NCBI GenBank assembly: GCA_023393525.1
Contig: JAEWKZ010000093.1
Span: forward strand, 1 to 64,000
Origin: Pseudomonadota bacterium
Lineage (GTDB): Bacteria > Desulfobacterota > Desulfovibrionia > Desulfovibrionales > Desulfomicrobiaceae
Direction of reading: 5' to 3'
Length of the DNA: 64,000 nt
Within the stretch, counting starts at the first letter, position 1. The number at the start of each line of letters is the position of its first letter. The notes beneath the pieces are model-generated. The model worked only from the letters and a program-made list of their open reading frames with translations, did no database searches and was not told the DNA's origin. Shown here piece after piece: positions 42,488 to 51,594 of the stretch. A program made the position numbers and the translations under genes.

Positions 42488-43126
42488 CTACTCCCCGACC
42501 ATCCCTTCGATCACATCCGTGCCCTGGGGCGGATTCAAAATGAAATCCTTGTCCTCCACGGTCACGTCGATCTCGATTCCGGTCAGTTCCAGTTCGTTGA
42601 TGTTTCCGAAAAAATCCACCAATTTGATCTTTTCCAGCATGTCCTGGCCGGGGCGCACCCACAGCTCTCCTTCGACCAGATTGGGTTCCGGCTCCATGGG
42701 GATGATCTTCAAGTGCCTGAACTCGCCGTCCGTTCCCAGATCCTCGACGATGAAATCTTCCTTCAGGTTGGCTTCCCCGGACAGGAAACGGATCATGGTC
42801 TTGGAACTCAAGACCTGCTCCACCGAATAACGGTACACGGTTTCCTCTTCCGGAAAATATTCCCAGACCGTATTCTGACCGATGATGAGCAGCTCGTTCT
42901 CGGGGCTGGTCGTTTCCCAACGGATGAAACGGGGACGCTTGAACGTGATGCTGCCCAGCCGTTCCTGCACCTCCCGGCTGGAGGCGTTGGTCAGCTTCTG
43001 CAGAAAAAAGGCCCTGAAAGACTGCAATGAGTCATATCGCTTCTGGATCTGATCGCTCAGGTCCGAAGCCTGTGCGCACCAAACGCTGGTCAGGACGAAG
43101 ACAAGCCCCAGTAAAAAGCGCGGCAC
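42488..43126 (-). CDS. lolA: outer-membrane lipoprotein carrier LolA
   Basis: A 212-residue periplasmic chaperone that ferries lipoproteins from LolCDE to the outer membrane. The GTG at 43126 is chosen for its AGGAGG site five bases upstream and because it gives a clean signal peptide (FLLGLVFVLTSVWCAQA). The beta-rich mature part has SLQSFRAFFLQKLTNASSRE, RPRFIRWETTSPENELLIIG and LVDFFGNINELELTGI, typical of LolA. It converges with the J-domain gene. Confidence 0.9.
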   Translation of the reverse strand: MPRFLLGLVFVLTSVWCAQASDLSDQIQKRYDSLQSFRAFFLQKLTNASSREVQERLGSITFKRPRFIRWETTSPENELLIIGQNTVWEYFPEEETVYRYSVEQVLSSKTMIRFLSGEANLKEDFIVEDLGTDGEFRHLKIIPMEPEPNLVEGELWVRPGQDMLEKIKLVDFFGNINELELTGIEIDVTVEDKDFILNPPQGTDVIEGMVGE

Positions 43127-43229
43127 ACATACCTCCTGGTTGATGTTGCTTTCACGATTCAATGGACGTATCGGTTTGTCCCTTTACGCCAATCGGCCAG
43201 ATACCGAGTTTCCTCACGGTTGTTAAGAG

Positions 43230-44426
43230 ATGAACCCAGACAAAAATACCGCACCCTTCGCCCCCGTTCTGCCGGCCCTGGCGCTCCTGAGCACGGTCTT
43301 TCTCGCCAACTTCCTGGCCCGCACCGTCTTTGGCCCCCTGCTGTTGCCCATCAGCGAACATCTCGGCCGCAGCCTCGCCGCCAGCGCCAATCTCTTCGTC
43401 TTTCTGTCGGGAGGATACAGCCTTTCCGTGCTCTGCGCCGGATTCATCTCCAAGGCGCTGGGTCACAAGGGGACCATCGTCGCCTCCGTGGCCGGCATCG
43501 GCCTGGGTCTGCTGGGACTCGCGGAAAGCGACACGTTCATCGGATTCTCGGTCTGGATCGCCATCATGGGCGCAAGCGCGGGCCTGTACATGCCTTCGGG
43601 CGTAGTGACCATCACCGAAATCACACCCCCCGCCCACTGGGGGCAGGCCTTCTCCGTACACGAACTGGCCCCCAATCTGGCCTTCATCGCCTCCCCGCTC
43701 ATCGCCGAGGCGTTCATGGGCACCGTGGGATATTCGGCCCTGTTTCGCCTGCTTGGCGCGAGCTGCCTGCTCCTGGCCGCGGTGTACGCCCTGCGCGGCC
43801 CGCGCACCCTGCGCCCGGGCATGCCGCCCGTGCTCGGCAACATCAAGACCATCGTGACCCGGCCCGCGTTCTGGATCATCGTCATTCTCTTCACCCTGGC
43901 CGTGGGCGTGGAGGTCGGCGTCTACAACATGGTGCCCGCCTTTCTGGTCATGGAAAAAGGAGTGAGCCGGGAAACGGCCAACATCATCCTCGGGGCTTCG
44001 CGGGCCGTGTCCCTGGTCTTCCTGCCCGCGACCGGCTGGATCATAGGCCGCATCGGCTATCGGCGCACCCTGGCCCTCTGCCTGCTCGGCACGGGCATAT
44101 CCACGGTGCTGGCCGGGTACGGCCCGCTGTGGTGGACCGTGAGCATGCTGACCCTGCAACCCATCTTCGTGGTCTGCTTCTTTCCCGTGGGTTTCTCGGT
44201 CCTGGCCATGGTCTGTCCCAAGGCCACTGGGGACCTGTCCGTGTCGCTGACGGTCATGTGCACGTCCATCGTCGGCGCAGGGCTCATTCCGGCCCTGCTG
44301 GCCTGGAGCGGGGAGCGGTTCAGCTTCGCCCTGTCCTTCGTGCTTTTCGGCGTGGCGATTTTCACGATCAGCCTCGCGGCCATCTCCAGGCTGCGCATCC
44401 CGACTCCAGGCAACTCCCCGAAATGA
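43230..44426 (+). CDS. MFS transporter
   Basis: A 398-residue major facilitator with 12 predicted helices. A GHKGTIVASVAGIGLG stretch sits at the cytoplasmic 2-3 loop, and RIGYRRTLALCLLGTG in the second half repeats the pattern. The substrate cannot be told. It is transcribed away from lolA and meets the PilZ gene end to end. Confidence 0.88.
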   Translation: MNPDKNTAPFAPVLPALALLSTVFLANFLARTVFGPLLLPISEHLGRSLAASANLFVFLSGGYSLSVLCAGFISKALGHKGTIVASVAGIGLGLLGLAESDTFIGFSVWIAIMGASAGLYMPSGVVTITEITPPAHWGQAFSVHELAPNLAFIASPLIAEAFMGTVGYSALFRLLGASCLLLAAVYALRGPRTLRPGMPPVLGNIKTIVTRPAFWIIVILFTLAVGVEVGVYNMVPAFLVMEKGVSRETANIILGASRAVSLVFLPATGWIIGRIGYRRTLALCLLGTGISTVLAGYGPLWWTVSMLTLQPIFVVCFFPVGFSVLAMVCPKATGDLSVSLTVMCTSIVGAGLIPALLAWSGERFSFALSFVLFGVAIFTISLAAISRLRIPTPGNSPK

Positions 44427-44444
44427 AAAAAGGCCCCAAGGGCC
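44427..44444 (-). terminator. terminator of the PilZ gene
   Basis: On the minus strand AGGCCC pairs with GGGCCT around a short loop, followed by six T. It begins directly after the PilZ stop. Confidence 0.75.
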
Positions 44445-44762
44445 TCAGTATCTGGTCCAGCGCAGCGGCGTTTCGTACTGAACGCCGACCGCGAATCCTC
44501 CCGCGCGCGACGGCACGCACCATGCGACCCTGGCCGTCACGTCCCGGGCCAGGCCGACTAGGTCTTGCGGCAGGCGGACCATGACGCGGGCTCCTTTTTC
44601 CAGCATTTCGGGATGGGTGAAGCACAGGCCTCCACGGCTGAAATTGGACACCGTGGCCGGAACGAAACCGCTGCGCAGGGACGTGGCAACCTGTACGAGA
44701 TAGTTTTTATCCAGGCGCGGCCACTGCCGACGATTGCCTTTGGGACGGATGATGCTGGGCAT
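44445..44762 (-). CDS. PilZ-domain protein
   Basis: A 105-residue single-domain protein of the PilZ fold, which usually binds cyclic di-GMP. NFSRGGLCFTHPEMLEKGAR matches the second half of the motif (D/NxSxxG). The N-terminal Arg cluster (RPKGNRRQWPRLDKNYLVQV) provides RxxxR-like residues. ATG 44762 has AGGAG upstream. It lies 78 bases after panB and may be a separate unit. Partner unknown; the diguanylate cyclase at 22-23 kb is a possible source of the signal. Confidence 0.82.
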   Translation of the reverse strand: MPSIIRPKGNRRQWPRLDKNYLVQVATSLRSGFVPATVSNFSRGGLCFTHPEMLEKGARVMVRLPQDLVGLARDVTARVAWCVPSRAGGFAVGVQYETPLRWTRY

Positions 44763-44840
44763 GGATGACTCCTCGCGGCGCAATCACGCACCGCACGCAT
44801 CCCTTACCGAAAATAAGCGGGGCCGAACAGAGGCCGGGCT

Positions 44841-45680
44841 TCACTCCTCGCCGGGACCGTAAATCTTCTGCAATTGCTCTTCGTTCATGGAGAACGAATG
44901 CGCCGCGTCGGGAAACGCGCCGGAGCGGACTTCGCGGGCGTACTCGCTCAGGGCCTGCCTGGCCTTCACGCCCAGGGTCTCGTACTGCTTGACGAACTTG
45001 GGCACGAAGCGCTCGAAGAGCCCCAGGATGTCGTGATAGACCAGCACCTGTCCGTCGCATTGCGCTCCGCCGCCGATGCCGATGGTGGGAATGGAGAGTT
45101 TCCTGCCGATCAGCTCCGCCACCTGGGCCGGGATGCACTCCAGCACCATCATGAACGCCCCCGCCTCTTCCAGGGCCTGGGCGTCGCGCACAAGCTTCCT
45201 GGCCGCCTCCGCCGTGCGTCCCTGCACCTTGTATCCGCTCAGGGCGGTGGCCGACTGCGGGGTCAGGCCGATGTGCCCGCAGACCGGGATCCCCGCGCCG
45301 GTCAAGGCCCGGACCTGGGCCGCGATCTCCTCGCCGCCCTCGACCTTGACGCCTTCGCATCCGCCCTCCTGCACCAGGCGGGCCGCGTTCTCCAGGGCCT
45401 GGGCCGGAGAGATCTGGTAGCTCAGAAAAGGCATGTCGGTGAGCATGAACGTGTCTTTGGCCCCACGCCGGGCGGCGCGGCTGTGGTGAACCATGTCCGC
45501 CATGGTCACGGGCACGGTGGAATCGTAGCCAAGCACGACCATCCCCAGCGAATCCCCCACCAGAATGACATCGACGCCGGCCTCCTGGGCCAGCCTGGCC
45601 GAAGGATAGTCGTAGGCCGTGAGCATGACTATCTTCTCGCCGTCCTTCTTCATGCGCAGGAAATCGCTGATGGTCTTCAT
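44841..45680 (-). CDS. panB: 3-methyl-2-oxobutanoate hydroxymethyltransferase
   Basis: A 279-residue first enzyme of pantothenate synthesis, making ketopantoate from 2-oxoisovalerate. Marks are VMLTAYDYPSARLAQEAGVD, ILVGDSLGMVVLGYDSTVPV, GVKVEGGEE and VCGHIGLTPQS. Catalytic Glu lies in MVLECIPAQVAELI. Third of panC-panD-panB, 18 bases after panD. Confidence 0.96.
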   Translation of the reverse strand: MKTISDFLRMKKDGEKIVMLTAYDYPSARLAQEAGVDVILVGDSLGMVVLGYDSTVPVTMADMVHHSRAARRGAKDTFMLTDMPFLSYQISPAQALENAARLVQEGGCEGVKVEGGEEIAAQVRALTGAGIPVCGHIGLTPQSATALSGYKVQGRTAEAARKLVRDAQALEEAGAFMMVLECIPAQVAELIGRKLSIPTIGIGGGAQCDGQVLVYHDILGLFERFVPKFVKQYETLGVKARQALSEYAREVRSGAFPDAAHSFSMNEEQLQKIYGPGEE

Positions 45681-45698
45681 GCTGTACTCCCCTTGAAT

Positions 45699-46052
45699 CT
45701 AGGTGGTGGAGGTGATGGAGTTGTCGGCTCCGACCAGGATCACGGTGGGCTGATGACCGGGAATCTCCTCGGGAGCAAGCTGCACGTAGGAGGCGATGAT
45801 GACCCGCTGTCCACGGCTGCCCTTGTGCGCGGCGGCCCCGTTCAGGCAGATCTCGCCCTTCTGGCCGAGGATGACGTAGGTGGAAAGGCGTTCACCGTTG
45901 TCCACGTTGTAGATGTCGACGCGCTCGTTCAGGTGGAACCCAGCGGCGCGGATGAGGTCCGGACAGATGGCCACGGAACCCTCGTAGTCGACCTCCGCCC
46001 CGGTGATGGTGGCCCGGTGCAGTTTGGCTTGCAGAAAGGTGCGTAAAGGCAT
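45699..46052 (-). CDS. panD: aspartate 1-decarboxylase
   Basis: A 117-residue proenzyme that makes beta-alanine. It cleaves itself between Gly25 and Ser26 in DYEGSVAICPDL to form the pyruvoyl group. LNERVDIYNVDNGERLSTYV and ICLNGAAAHKGSRGQRVIIA are typical. It abuts panC with no gap. Confidence 0.96.
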   Translation of the reverse strand: MPLRTFLQAKLHRATITGAEVDYEGSVAICPDLIRAAGFHLNERVDIYNVDNGERLSTYVILGQKGEICLNGAAAHKGSRGQRVIIASYVQLAPEEIPGHQPTVILVGADNSITSTT

Positions 46053-46916
46053 TTATTTCTCTATGGTGATGCGTTTGTTGTCGATCAGCCGCGCCTTGCC
46101 CAGTCGCAGGGCCACGGCGGCCAGAATGTCGGAGCCAGCCCGCTCCACGGTCTCGATGGTTTCGGGGTCGACCAGCTCCAGGTAGTCGAGGATTCCGGAC
46201 GGGATGCGCGCCGCATAGTAGTCGCGCACCGCCTGCTTCAGCCTTTCGCAGTCCCGCTCCCCGTCCCGGACCATGTCTTCGAGCAGACACAGCCCCCGCT
46301 GGATATGCGGAGCCACGAGACGCTCCTCGGGCGTCAGATAAACATTGCGCGAGCTCATGGCCAGACCGTCGGCCTCGCGCACGATGGGCCGGCCCTCCAC
46401 ACGCACCGGAATGTCCAGCTCGCGGGTCATCTTGCGGATGACGGCCAGTTGCTGCCAGTCTTTTTCGCCGAAGGCGGCGAAGGTCGGCTGCACCAGATTG
46501 AAAAGTTTGCAGACCACCGTGGCCACGCCCTGAAAATGTCCGGGGCGGGAACGGCCGCAGAGATTTTTGGTCAGTTCCGGGACATTGACCCAAGTGCCGT
46601 GCTCCGGAAGGTACATCGCGTCCCGGTGCGGAGTGAAAAGCGCGTCCACGCCGCACTCGGCGGCCAGGGCGGAATCGCGCTCCACGTCCGAGGGGTAGTT
46701 TTCCAGATCTTCCCCTGGCCCGAACTGGGTCGGGTTGACGAAGATGGAGGCCACCAGCTTGTCGCAGTGTTCACGCGCCCAGCGCACCAGACTCAGGTGT
46801 CCCTGGTGCCAGTAGCCCATGGTCGGCACCAGTCCGACGCGCAGCCCCCCGCCCCGCCAACGAAGCCCCAGTTCCTGCATGGCCCGTGGCGACTCTACGC
46901 GCAGCATCTCGTTCAT
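46053..46916 (-). CDS. panC: pantothenate synthetase
   Basis: A 287-residue ligase that joins pantoate and beta-alanine with ATP. The HIGH-like site is VPTMGYWHQGHLSLV. FVNPTQFGPGEDLENYP and FGEKDWQQLAVIRKM are conserved. The KMSK-like region is MSSRNVYLTPEER. Start 46916 overlaps the preceding small gene by 4 bases. Confidence 0.96.
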   Translation of the reverse strand: MNEMLRVESPRAMQELGLRWRGGGLRVGLVPTMGYWHQGHLSLVRWAREHCDKLVASIFVNPTQFGPGEDLENYPSDVERDSALAAECGVDALFTPHRDAMYLPEHGTWVNVPELTKNLCGRSRPGHFQGVATVVCKLFNLVQPTFAAFGEKDWQQLAVIRKMTRELDIPVRVEGRPIVREADGLAMSSRNVYLTPEERLVAPHIQRGLCLLEDMVRDGERDCERLKQAVRDYYAARIPSGILDYLELVDPETIETVERAGSDILAAVALRLGKARLIDNKRITIEK

Positions 46917-47134
46917 TTGCCCCTCTTGGAATGCACCTGCATGTCGAAAAATTCACACCCGCAATCGCACACGACCTGATCCCCCTGCCGCCGTCCGTCG
47001 GGGTCGTCGATGACGTCGTACAGAACGCCCGTGGATTGGTCGTAGACAAACTCCATGCCGATGACGTCGACCATTCCGTAAAGGCCGCATTTCCGGCAGA
47101 TGAAATCCCGCAACTCGCCAAAATCAGCGTGCAT
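46913..47134 (-). CDS. small zinc-ribbon-like protein
   Basis: A 73-residue protein with a CRKC pair (about residues 14-17) and a CDCGC cluster (about 56-60), spaced as a zinc ribbon. A hydrophobic and acidic middle (GMEFVYDQSTGVLYDVIDD) lies between. No known family recognised. It overlaps the DUF2721 gene upstream by 11 bases and panC downstream by 4, so it is probably expressed with them. Confidence 0.72.
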   Translation of the reverse strand: MHADFGELRDFICRKCGLYGMVDVIGMEFVYDQSTGVLYDVIDDPDGRRQGDQVVCDCGCEFFDMQVHSKRGK

Positions 47135-47537
47135 CTTTTTCCTCCTGCGAGAGGCTCAGGCTCTCCAGTTGGATATTGAGGGCCCTTGTGGAAACATGGA
47201 TTTCGCGGGTGGACAGGCCCAGGGAGACCATCAGCGAAAGAAGGCTCAATGCGAAGAGAAACTTGCCCGCGAGCACAAACCCGGCAAAAAGGCAGAACAT
47301 GCACAGCACGCACAGAAACAGGCTGACCACTCCGTAGAGCTGCATGAGCCGGATCAGGTTGACCCGCGCGCGCATGCTTTCGATCTGGGCCAGCAGGGAC
47401 GGTCCGTGGCTGTCCTGATAGCGATCGTACAGGGTTCTGATCCTGCTGCCCAGAGCCAGAAACCGGTTGGTATAGGCCAGGAGGATGAGCGAGATGGTTG
47501 AAAAAAGCAGGGCCGGGGTGGTCAGGGTGATGTCCAT
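47124..47537 (-). CDS. DUF2721-family membrane protein
   Basis: A 137-residue membrane protein with an N-terminal helix (PALLFSTISLILLAYTNRFL) and two more after a charged region (VVSLFLCVLCMFCLFAGFVL, then LFALSLLSLMVSLGLS). The order matches DUF2721. It lies nine bases after the uup gene. Function unknown. Confidence 0.78.
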   Translation of the reverse strand: MDITLTTPALLFSTISLILLAYTNRFLALGSRIRTLYDRYQDSHGPSLLAQIESMRARVNLIRLMQLYGVVSLFLCVLCMFCLFAGFVLAGKFLFALSLLSLMVSLGLSTREIHVSTRALNIQLESLSLSQEEKDAR

Positions 47538-47546
47538 GAATGTCCT

Positions 47547-49427
47547 TTACGCGGATTCGCACAGCATGCGCAGTTCTTCCAGTTCGTCCCAGCGGATCAG
47601 GAGGGCGTCCAGTTCGGCCTCCAGAACCTCCAGCCGGACGGCGGCCTGAGCGACCACGGTGTGACCGCCCAGGTAGAAATCCGGATCGTTCATCTGCTCG
47701 TGCAGGGCGGCGATGTCGGCCTCCAGGGCTTCGATGCGGCCGGGCAAACCTTCAAGCTCCAGGTTTTCCTTGTAGGTCAGCTTGCGGGCTTTCCGTGCCC
47801 TGATTTTCTGCGCCTTGGGCGGGACGGGCTCCGCCTCCACGGGCTGGGGGCGCTGCGAAAGCCAGTCGTCGTAGCCGCCGGCGTACTCCACCACCCGGCC
47901 CCGGCCTTCGAAAACAAGACAGGAGGTGACCGTGTTGTTCAGAAACTCGCGATCATGGCTGACCACCAGCACGGTGCCCGGAAAATCGCCGATCAGCTCT
48001 TCCAGAAGCTCAAGGGTTTCCTGGTCAAGATCGTTGGTCGGTTCGTCCAGGACCAGCACATTGCAGGGACGGGTGAAGAGCTTGGCCAGGAGCAGACGGT
48101 TCCGTTCCCCGCCCGACAAAAGGCCCACCGGGGTCTGGGCCCGCTCCGGGGTGAAGAGGAAATCCTTCAGGTAGCCGATGACGTGGCGTCGGTTCTCGTT
48201 CACGTCGATATAGTCCGCGCCCTCGCCGACGATTTCGCGGGCGGTCTTGGTCTCGTCGAGAAGCGCGCGCATCTGGTCCGAATAGGCGATCTCCAGGTTG
48301 ACGCCCTGCCTGACCACTCCGCTCTGCGGTCGCAGGTCGCCGAGGAGCAGCTTCAGCAGCGTGGTCTTGCCCGCGCCGTTGGGGCCTACGATGCCGACCT
48401 TGTCGCCGCGCATGATGTTGGCCGAAAAATCGCTGATGACCGGGGTCTCGCCCCAGGCGTAGGAAATGTTCGTCACTTCGAGCACCAGCTTGCCGGACGT
48501 GTTCGCCTCCTGGATCTGCATGGACACCGTGCCCGTGCGGTCCCGGCGTCGGCTGCGCTCCGCGCGCAAGGCCTTGAGCGCCCGCACCCGGCCTTCGTTG
48601 CGCGTGCGGCGGGCCTTGATGCCCTTCCTGATCCATATCTCCTCTTCCTTGAGCTTCTGGTCGAACTTGCGCCACAGGGTTTCCTCCGTGGCCAGCACGT
48701 CTTGCTTGCGCTGCAGGAAGGTGTCGTAATCGCAGGCCCAGTCCACCAGCACGCCCCGATCCAGCTCCAGGATGCGGTTGGCGACATGGCGCAGGAACAT
48801 GCGGTCGTGGGTGACGAAAAACAGGGTTCGGGGCTGTTTGATCAAAAATTCTTCGAGCCAGCGGATGGAGTCCACGTCCAGATGGTTGGTCGGCTCGTCC
48901 AGAAAGAGCACGTCCGGCTCCCCGGCCAGGGCCCGGGCCAGAAGCGTCTTGCGCTTCACGCCCCCGGACAGGGCGCTGAACTGGACGTCCGGATCAAGCC
49001 CCAGATGGGTGATGACCGTGTCGATCTTGCGGGTCAGGCTCCAGCCGGCCTGCTCGTCGAGCATGCGATGGGCGCGCTCCAGAAGGGCAGGATCGACGCA
49101 TGCCTCGGGGTCGCCCTCGTAGCGCAGGGCGGCCAGGCAAAGCCCGCCCGCGCCCGCGCCGGAGGCCACGACCTGATAGACCGTGCCCCCAAGGTCGGCC
49201 GGCACCTCCTGGGGCAGGGAAGCCGTGGTCAACCCCTTGCTCAGGCCCACTTCTCCGGAGTCCGGGGCCAGCTCCTGGGACAGGATGCGCATGAGTGTGG
49301 ACTTGCCCTCGCCGTTGCGGCCGAGAAGGCAGATGCGTTCGCCCGCGTGGATCTGCAGACTGATGTTGTCGAGCAGAAGCGGACCGGAAAAGGACAGGGA
49401 AAGATTGCTTGCGCTTATGAGTGCCAT
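47547..49427 (-). CDS. uup: ABC-F family ATPase Uup
   Basis: A 626-residue soluble protein with two ABC domains. The first P-loop is LLGRNGEGKSTL and the second VGPNGAGKTTLLKL. Signatures are LSGGVKRK and LSGGERNR; Walker B regions are LFLDEPTNHLD and LVLDEPTNDLD. The linker between domains is basic. A C-terminal coiled coil (LPGRIEALEADIAALHEQMN) marks the Uup branch, linked to ribosome and branched-DNA functions. First gene of the leftward run ending with panB. Confidence 0.93.
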   Translation of the reverse strand: MALISASNLSLSFSGPLLLDNISLQIHAGERICLLGRNGEGKSTLMRILSQELAPDSGEVGLSKGLTTASLPQEVPADLGGTVYQVVASGAGAGGLCLAALRYEGDPEACVDPALLERAHRMLDEQAGWSLTRKIDTVITHLGLDPDVQFSALSGGVKRKTLLARALAGEPDVLFLDEPTNHLDVDSIRWLEEFLIKQPRTLFFVTHDRMFLRHVANRILELDRGVLVDWACDYDTFLQRKQDVLATEETLWRKFDQKLKEEEIWIRKGIKARRTRNEGRVRALKALRAERSRRRDRTGTVSMQIQEANTSGKLVLEVTNISYAWGETPVISDFSANIMRGDKVGIVGPNGAGKTTLLKLLLGDLRPQSGVVRQGVNLEIAYSDQMRALLDETKTAREIVGEGADYIDVNENRRHVIGYLKDFLFTPERAQTPVGLLSGGERNRLLLAKLFTRPCNVLVLDEPTNDLDQETLELLEELIGDFPGTVLVVSHDREFLNNTVTSCLVFEGRGRVVEYAGGYDDWLSQRPQPVEAEPVPPKAQKIRARKARKLTYKENLELEGLPGRIEALEADIAALHEQMNDPDFYLGGHTVVAQAAVRLEVLEAELDALLIRWDELEELRMLCESA

Positions 49428-49502
49428 GGATTGGGAGAGACTGGTTGGTTGTTCAGACGCCCCGACTAGTAGGGAGAATCCCCCGGATTGTCCAGAAAGG
49501 AA

Positions 49503-50186
49503 TCAACGTCTGAAGATGCGGACCCAGCGCAGGATGTTGAACATGCTGGCCAGGGCCTGGGCCAGGTAGGTCAGGGCGCAGGCCGTCAGAATCTGCCGCG
49601 CGGCCCTCTCATCCTCGGGGGGGATGTACTTTCCGGTCTTGAGCAGCGGCAGAGCGCGGTTGAAGCTCGCGTCCAGCTCCACAGGCAGGGTGACGAGATG
49701 CACGGCCACCGGAATGCCGAGCACCCCCACAGCCCCGACCAGCAGCATGCGCCCGACCACGGGCACTTGCAGGGCCGCGCCCAGAAGCGGCGCGACCATG
49801 ATCGCCGCCGCCCCGATCCGCTCGGCCCAGATTCCGAACATGACCAGCCCAGTGCGGAAACGCAGCAGCCCGTCTCCGGACTGGTCCTGCAGGGCGTGCC
49901 CGACCTCGTGGGCGGCCACGACCACGGCGGTCAGGGTGCGCTTGCCGGTGATCGCGGCATTGAGGCGCACGACCTTGTCCCTCGGATCGTAGTGATCGCC
50001 AAGCTCCGTCGGCTCCACCCGCACGTCCGTCAGATTGAGGTCACGGACCAGAATTCGCGCCAGATCGATGCCGGTTCCCGAAAAATACTCATCCCGGCCG
50101 TGACGCTCCAGCACATGCCTGGCCCACAGCCCGGGCCCGGCGATGAGCGCGACCAGGACGACAAGCCCCAGGGCATAGGCCATCAC
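49503..50186 (-). CDS. YugP-like membrane zinc metallopeptidase
   Basis: A 227-residue membrane protease with the HEVGH zinc site in VVVAAHEVGHALQDQ. An N-terminal helix and two or three further helices are seen. DHYDPRDKVVRLNA precedes the site, and LPVELDASFNRALPLL holds the third ligand Glu/Asp. ATG 50186 or 50183. Follows the AI-2E family transporter gene by 22 bases. Substrates unknown. Confidence 0.9.
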   Translation of the reverse strand: MMAYALGLVVLVALIAGPGLWARHVLERHGRDEYFSGTGIDLARILVRDLNLTDVRVEPTELGDHYDPRDKVVRLNAAITGKRTLTAVVVAAHEVGHALQDQSGDGLLRFRTGLVMFGIWAERIGAAAIMVAPLLGAALQVPVVGRMLLVGAVGVLGIPVAVHLVTLPVELDASFNRALPLLKTGKYIPPEDERAARQILTACALTYLAQALASMFNILRWVRIFRR

Positions 50187-50208
50187 ATCGGGCCCGCCGG
50201 GGTCTTCT

Positions 50209-51348
50209 TCACGATCCTCCCTCCCCTTCAGGGGCGAGGGCCGGGGCCTGCGTGGCCGGGCCCAGCACCAGGCGGCGATAGTAGGCCAGCACCAGGCAGG
50301 TCATGGGCAAGGCGATCAGAAGCCCGAGCATGCCCAGAAGCTTGCCCCAGACGGAGAGGGACAAAAGCATCACCGCCGGCGACAGGCCCATGGCCTTGCC
50401 CAGAATGCGCGGCACGAGGATCGCGTCCTGAATGATCTGCACCACCAGAAAAACCAGGCCGGTCAATCCCATGACCACCCAGAAGGACTGCCCGGTTTCC
50501 AGGGCGTGAATGGCGGCCAGGATCACGGCGGGTATGAGCCCCAGCAGCTGGAGATAGGGCACGAGGTTGAGCAGGCCGACAAAAATTCCCAGCAAAATGC
50601 CCATGGGCAGGCCGACCATGGAGAAGCCGGTGGCGAAAAGAATTCCCAGAATGCCCGCGATGGTCGTCTGACCGCGAAAATAGCGGTTCATGGCCAGGTC
50701 GAATTCCTCCACGAAGGCAACCACGCTTTCGCGGTATTGCGGTGGGATCATCTCCTTCCAGGCCACCCTGACCTTCTGGAAATCCATGAGCAGAAAGATG
50801 AGGTACAGAAGGACCACGGCCGGGACGACCAGGGCCATGACTACGCTGTAGGTGCCGCTGATGATCCCCATGAGCCCCGGCAGGATTCTTCTCAAGGCGG
50901 CCTGGGCCATGGAGATGAAGCTGTCGGTGCGAAAGAAGTCCCGCACTTCGGGAGTGTTGAAATAATCCCGCAGGGCCTGCCACAAATCCGGCGGCAGGCG
51001 GTTGGCGGCCTGTTCCGCCAGCCTGGAATTGCTGACCAGGTCGGAAATGAGGCGACCCATGTGCGCCACTTCGCGCCCCATGAGCGGGACGACGACCCAG
51101 CACACCCCGCCGATGACGACGACAAAGGAAACCAGGGTCAAACCGATGGCCAGCCCCCTGCTCTTCACGAGGCGCTGCACGCGATGCACCAGCGGATTGA
51201 GAATGTAGGCCAGAAGAAGCGCCACGGCAAAGGGGATGAGCACATCGCTCAGATATCCCAGGGTCGTGATGGCGCCCCAGAGAAGGCCGGCGGCCAGCGC
51301 CATGCGCACGACCCGGTCAAAGGAATACGGCGTCTTGTCGAGAATCAT
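50209..51348 (-). CDS. AI-2E family transporter (PerM/YdiK type)
   Basis: A 379-residue membrane protein with about eight helices. Family stretches are IPFAVALLLAYILNPLVHRV, YFRGQTTIAGILGILFATGF, VPYLQLLGLIPAVILAAIHA and PRILGKAMGLSPAVMLLSLS. Some members export autoinducer-2, others exchange ions; the class name does not fix the role. It is followed by the YugP-like protease gene. Confidence 0.9.
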   Translation of the reverse strand: MILDKTPYSFDRVVRMALAAGLLWGAITTLGYLSDVLIPFAVALLLAYILNPLVHRVQRLVKSRGLAIGLTLVSFVVVIGGVCWVVVPLMGREVAHMGRLISDLVSNSRLAEQAANRLPPDLWQALRDYFNTPEVRDFFRTDSFISMAQAALRRILPGLMGIISGTYSVVMALVVPAVVLLYLIFLLMDFQKVRVAWKEMIPPQYRESVVAFVEEFDLAMNRYFRGQTTIAGILGILFATGFSMVGLPMGILLGIFVGLLNLVPYLQLLGLIPAVILAAIHALETGQSFWVVMGLTGLVFLVVQIIQDAILVPRILGKAMGLSPAVMLLSLSVWGKLLGMLGLLIALPMTCLVLAYYRRLVLGPATQAPALAPEGEGGS

Positions 51349-51594
51349 CGGCCCTCCAGAGGCTTGGCGGAGAGAAATGCGCAGAAAGCGTGTGCCACGC
51401 TTGCCGATAGCAGAGTAGGGATTGCCTTGGAAGTCCCGGATTCATACCCTTGATTTGATACCGAGCTTGTCATACATTTATCGTCTTATTCAATGCTTAC
51501 CTCTCGTGATCATGGCATCTTCTCTCGATCGGCGCGACCGCCGTCGGAGAAGTATTATCGACCGGATTCATTTCCTTACCGGGAGAACATCATA

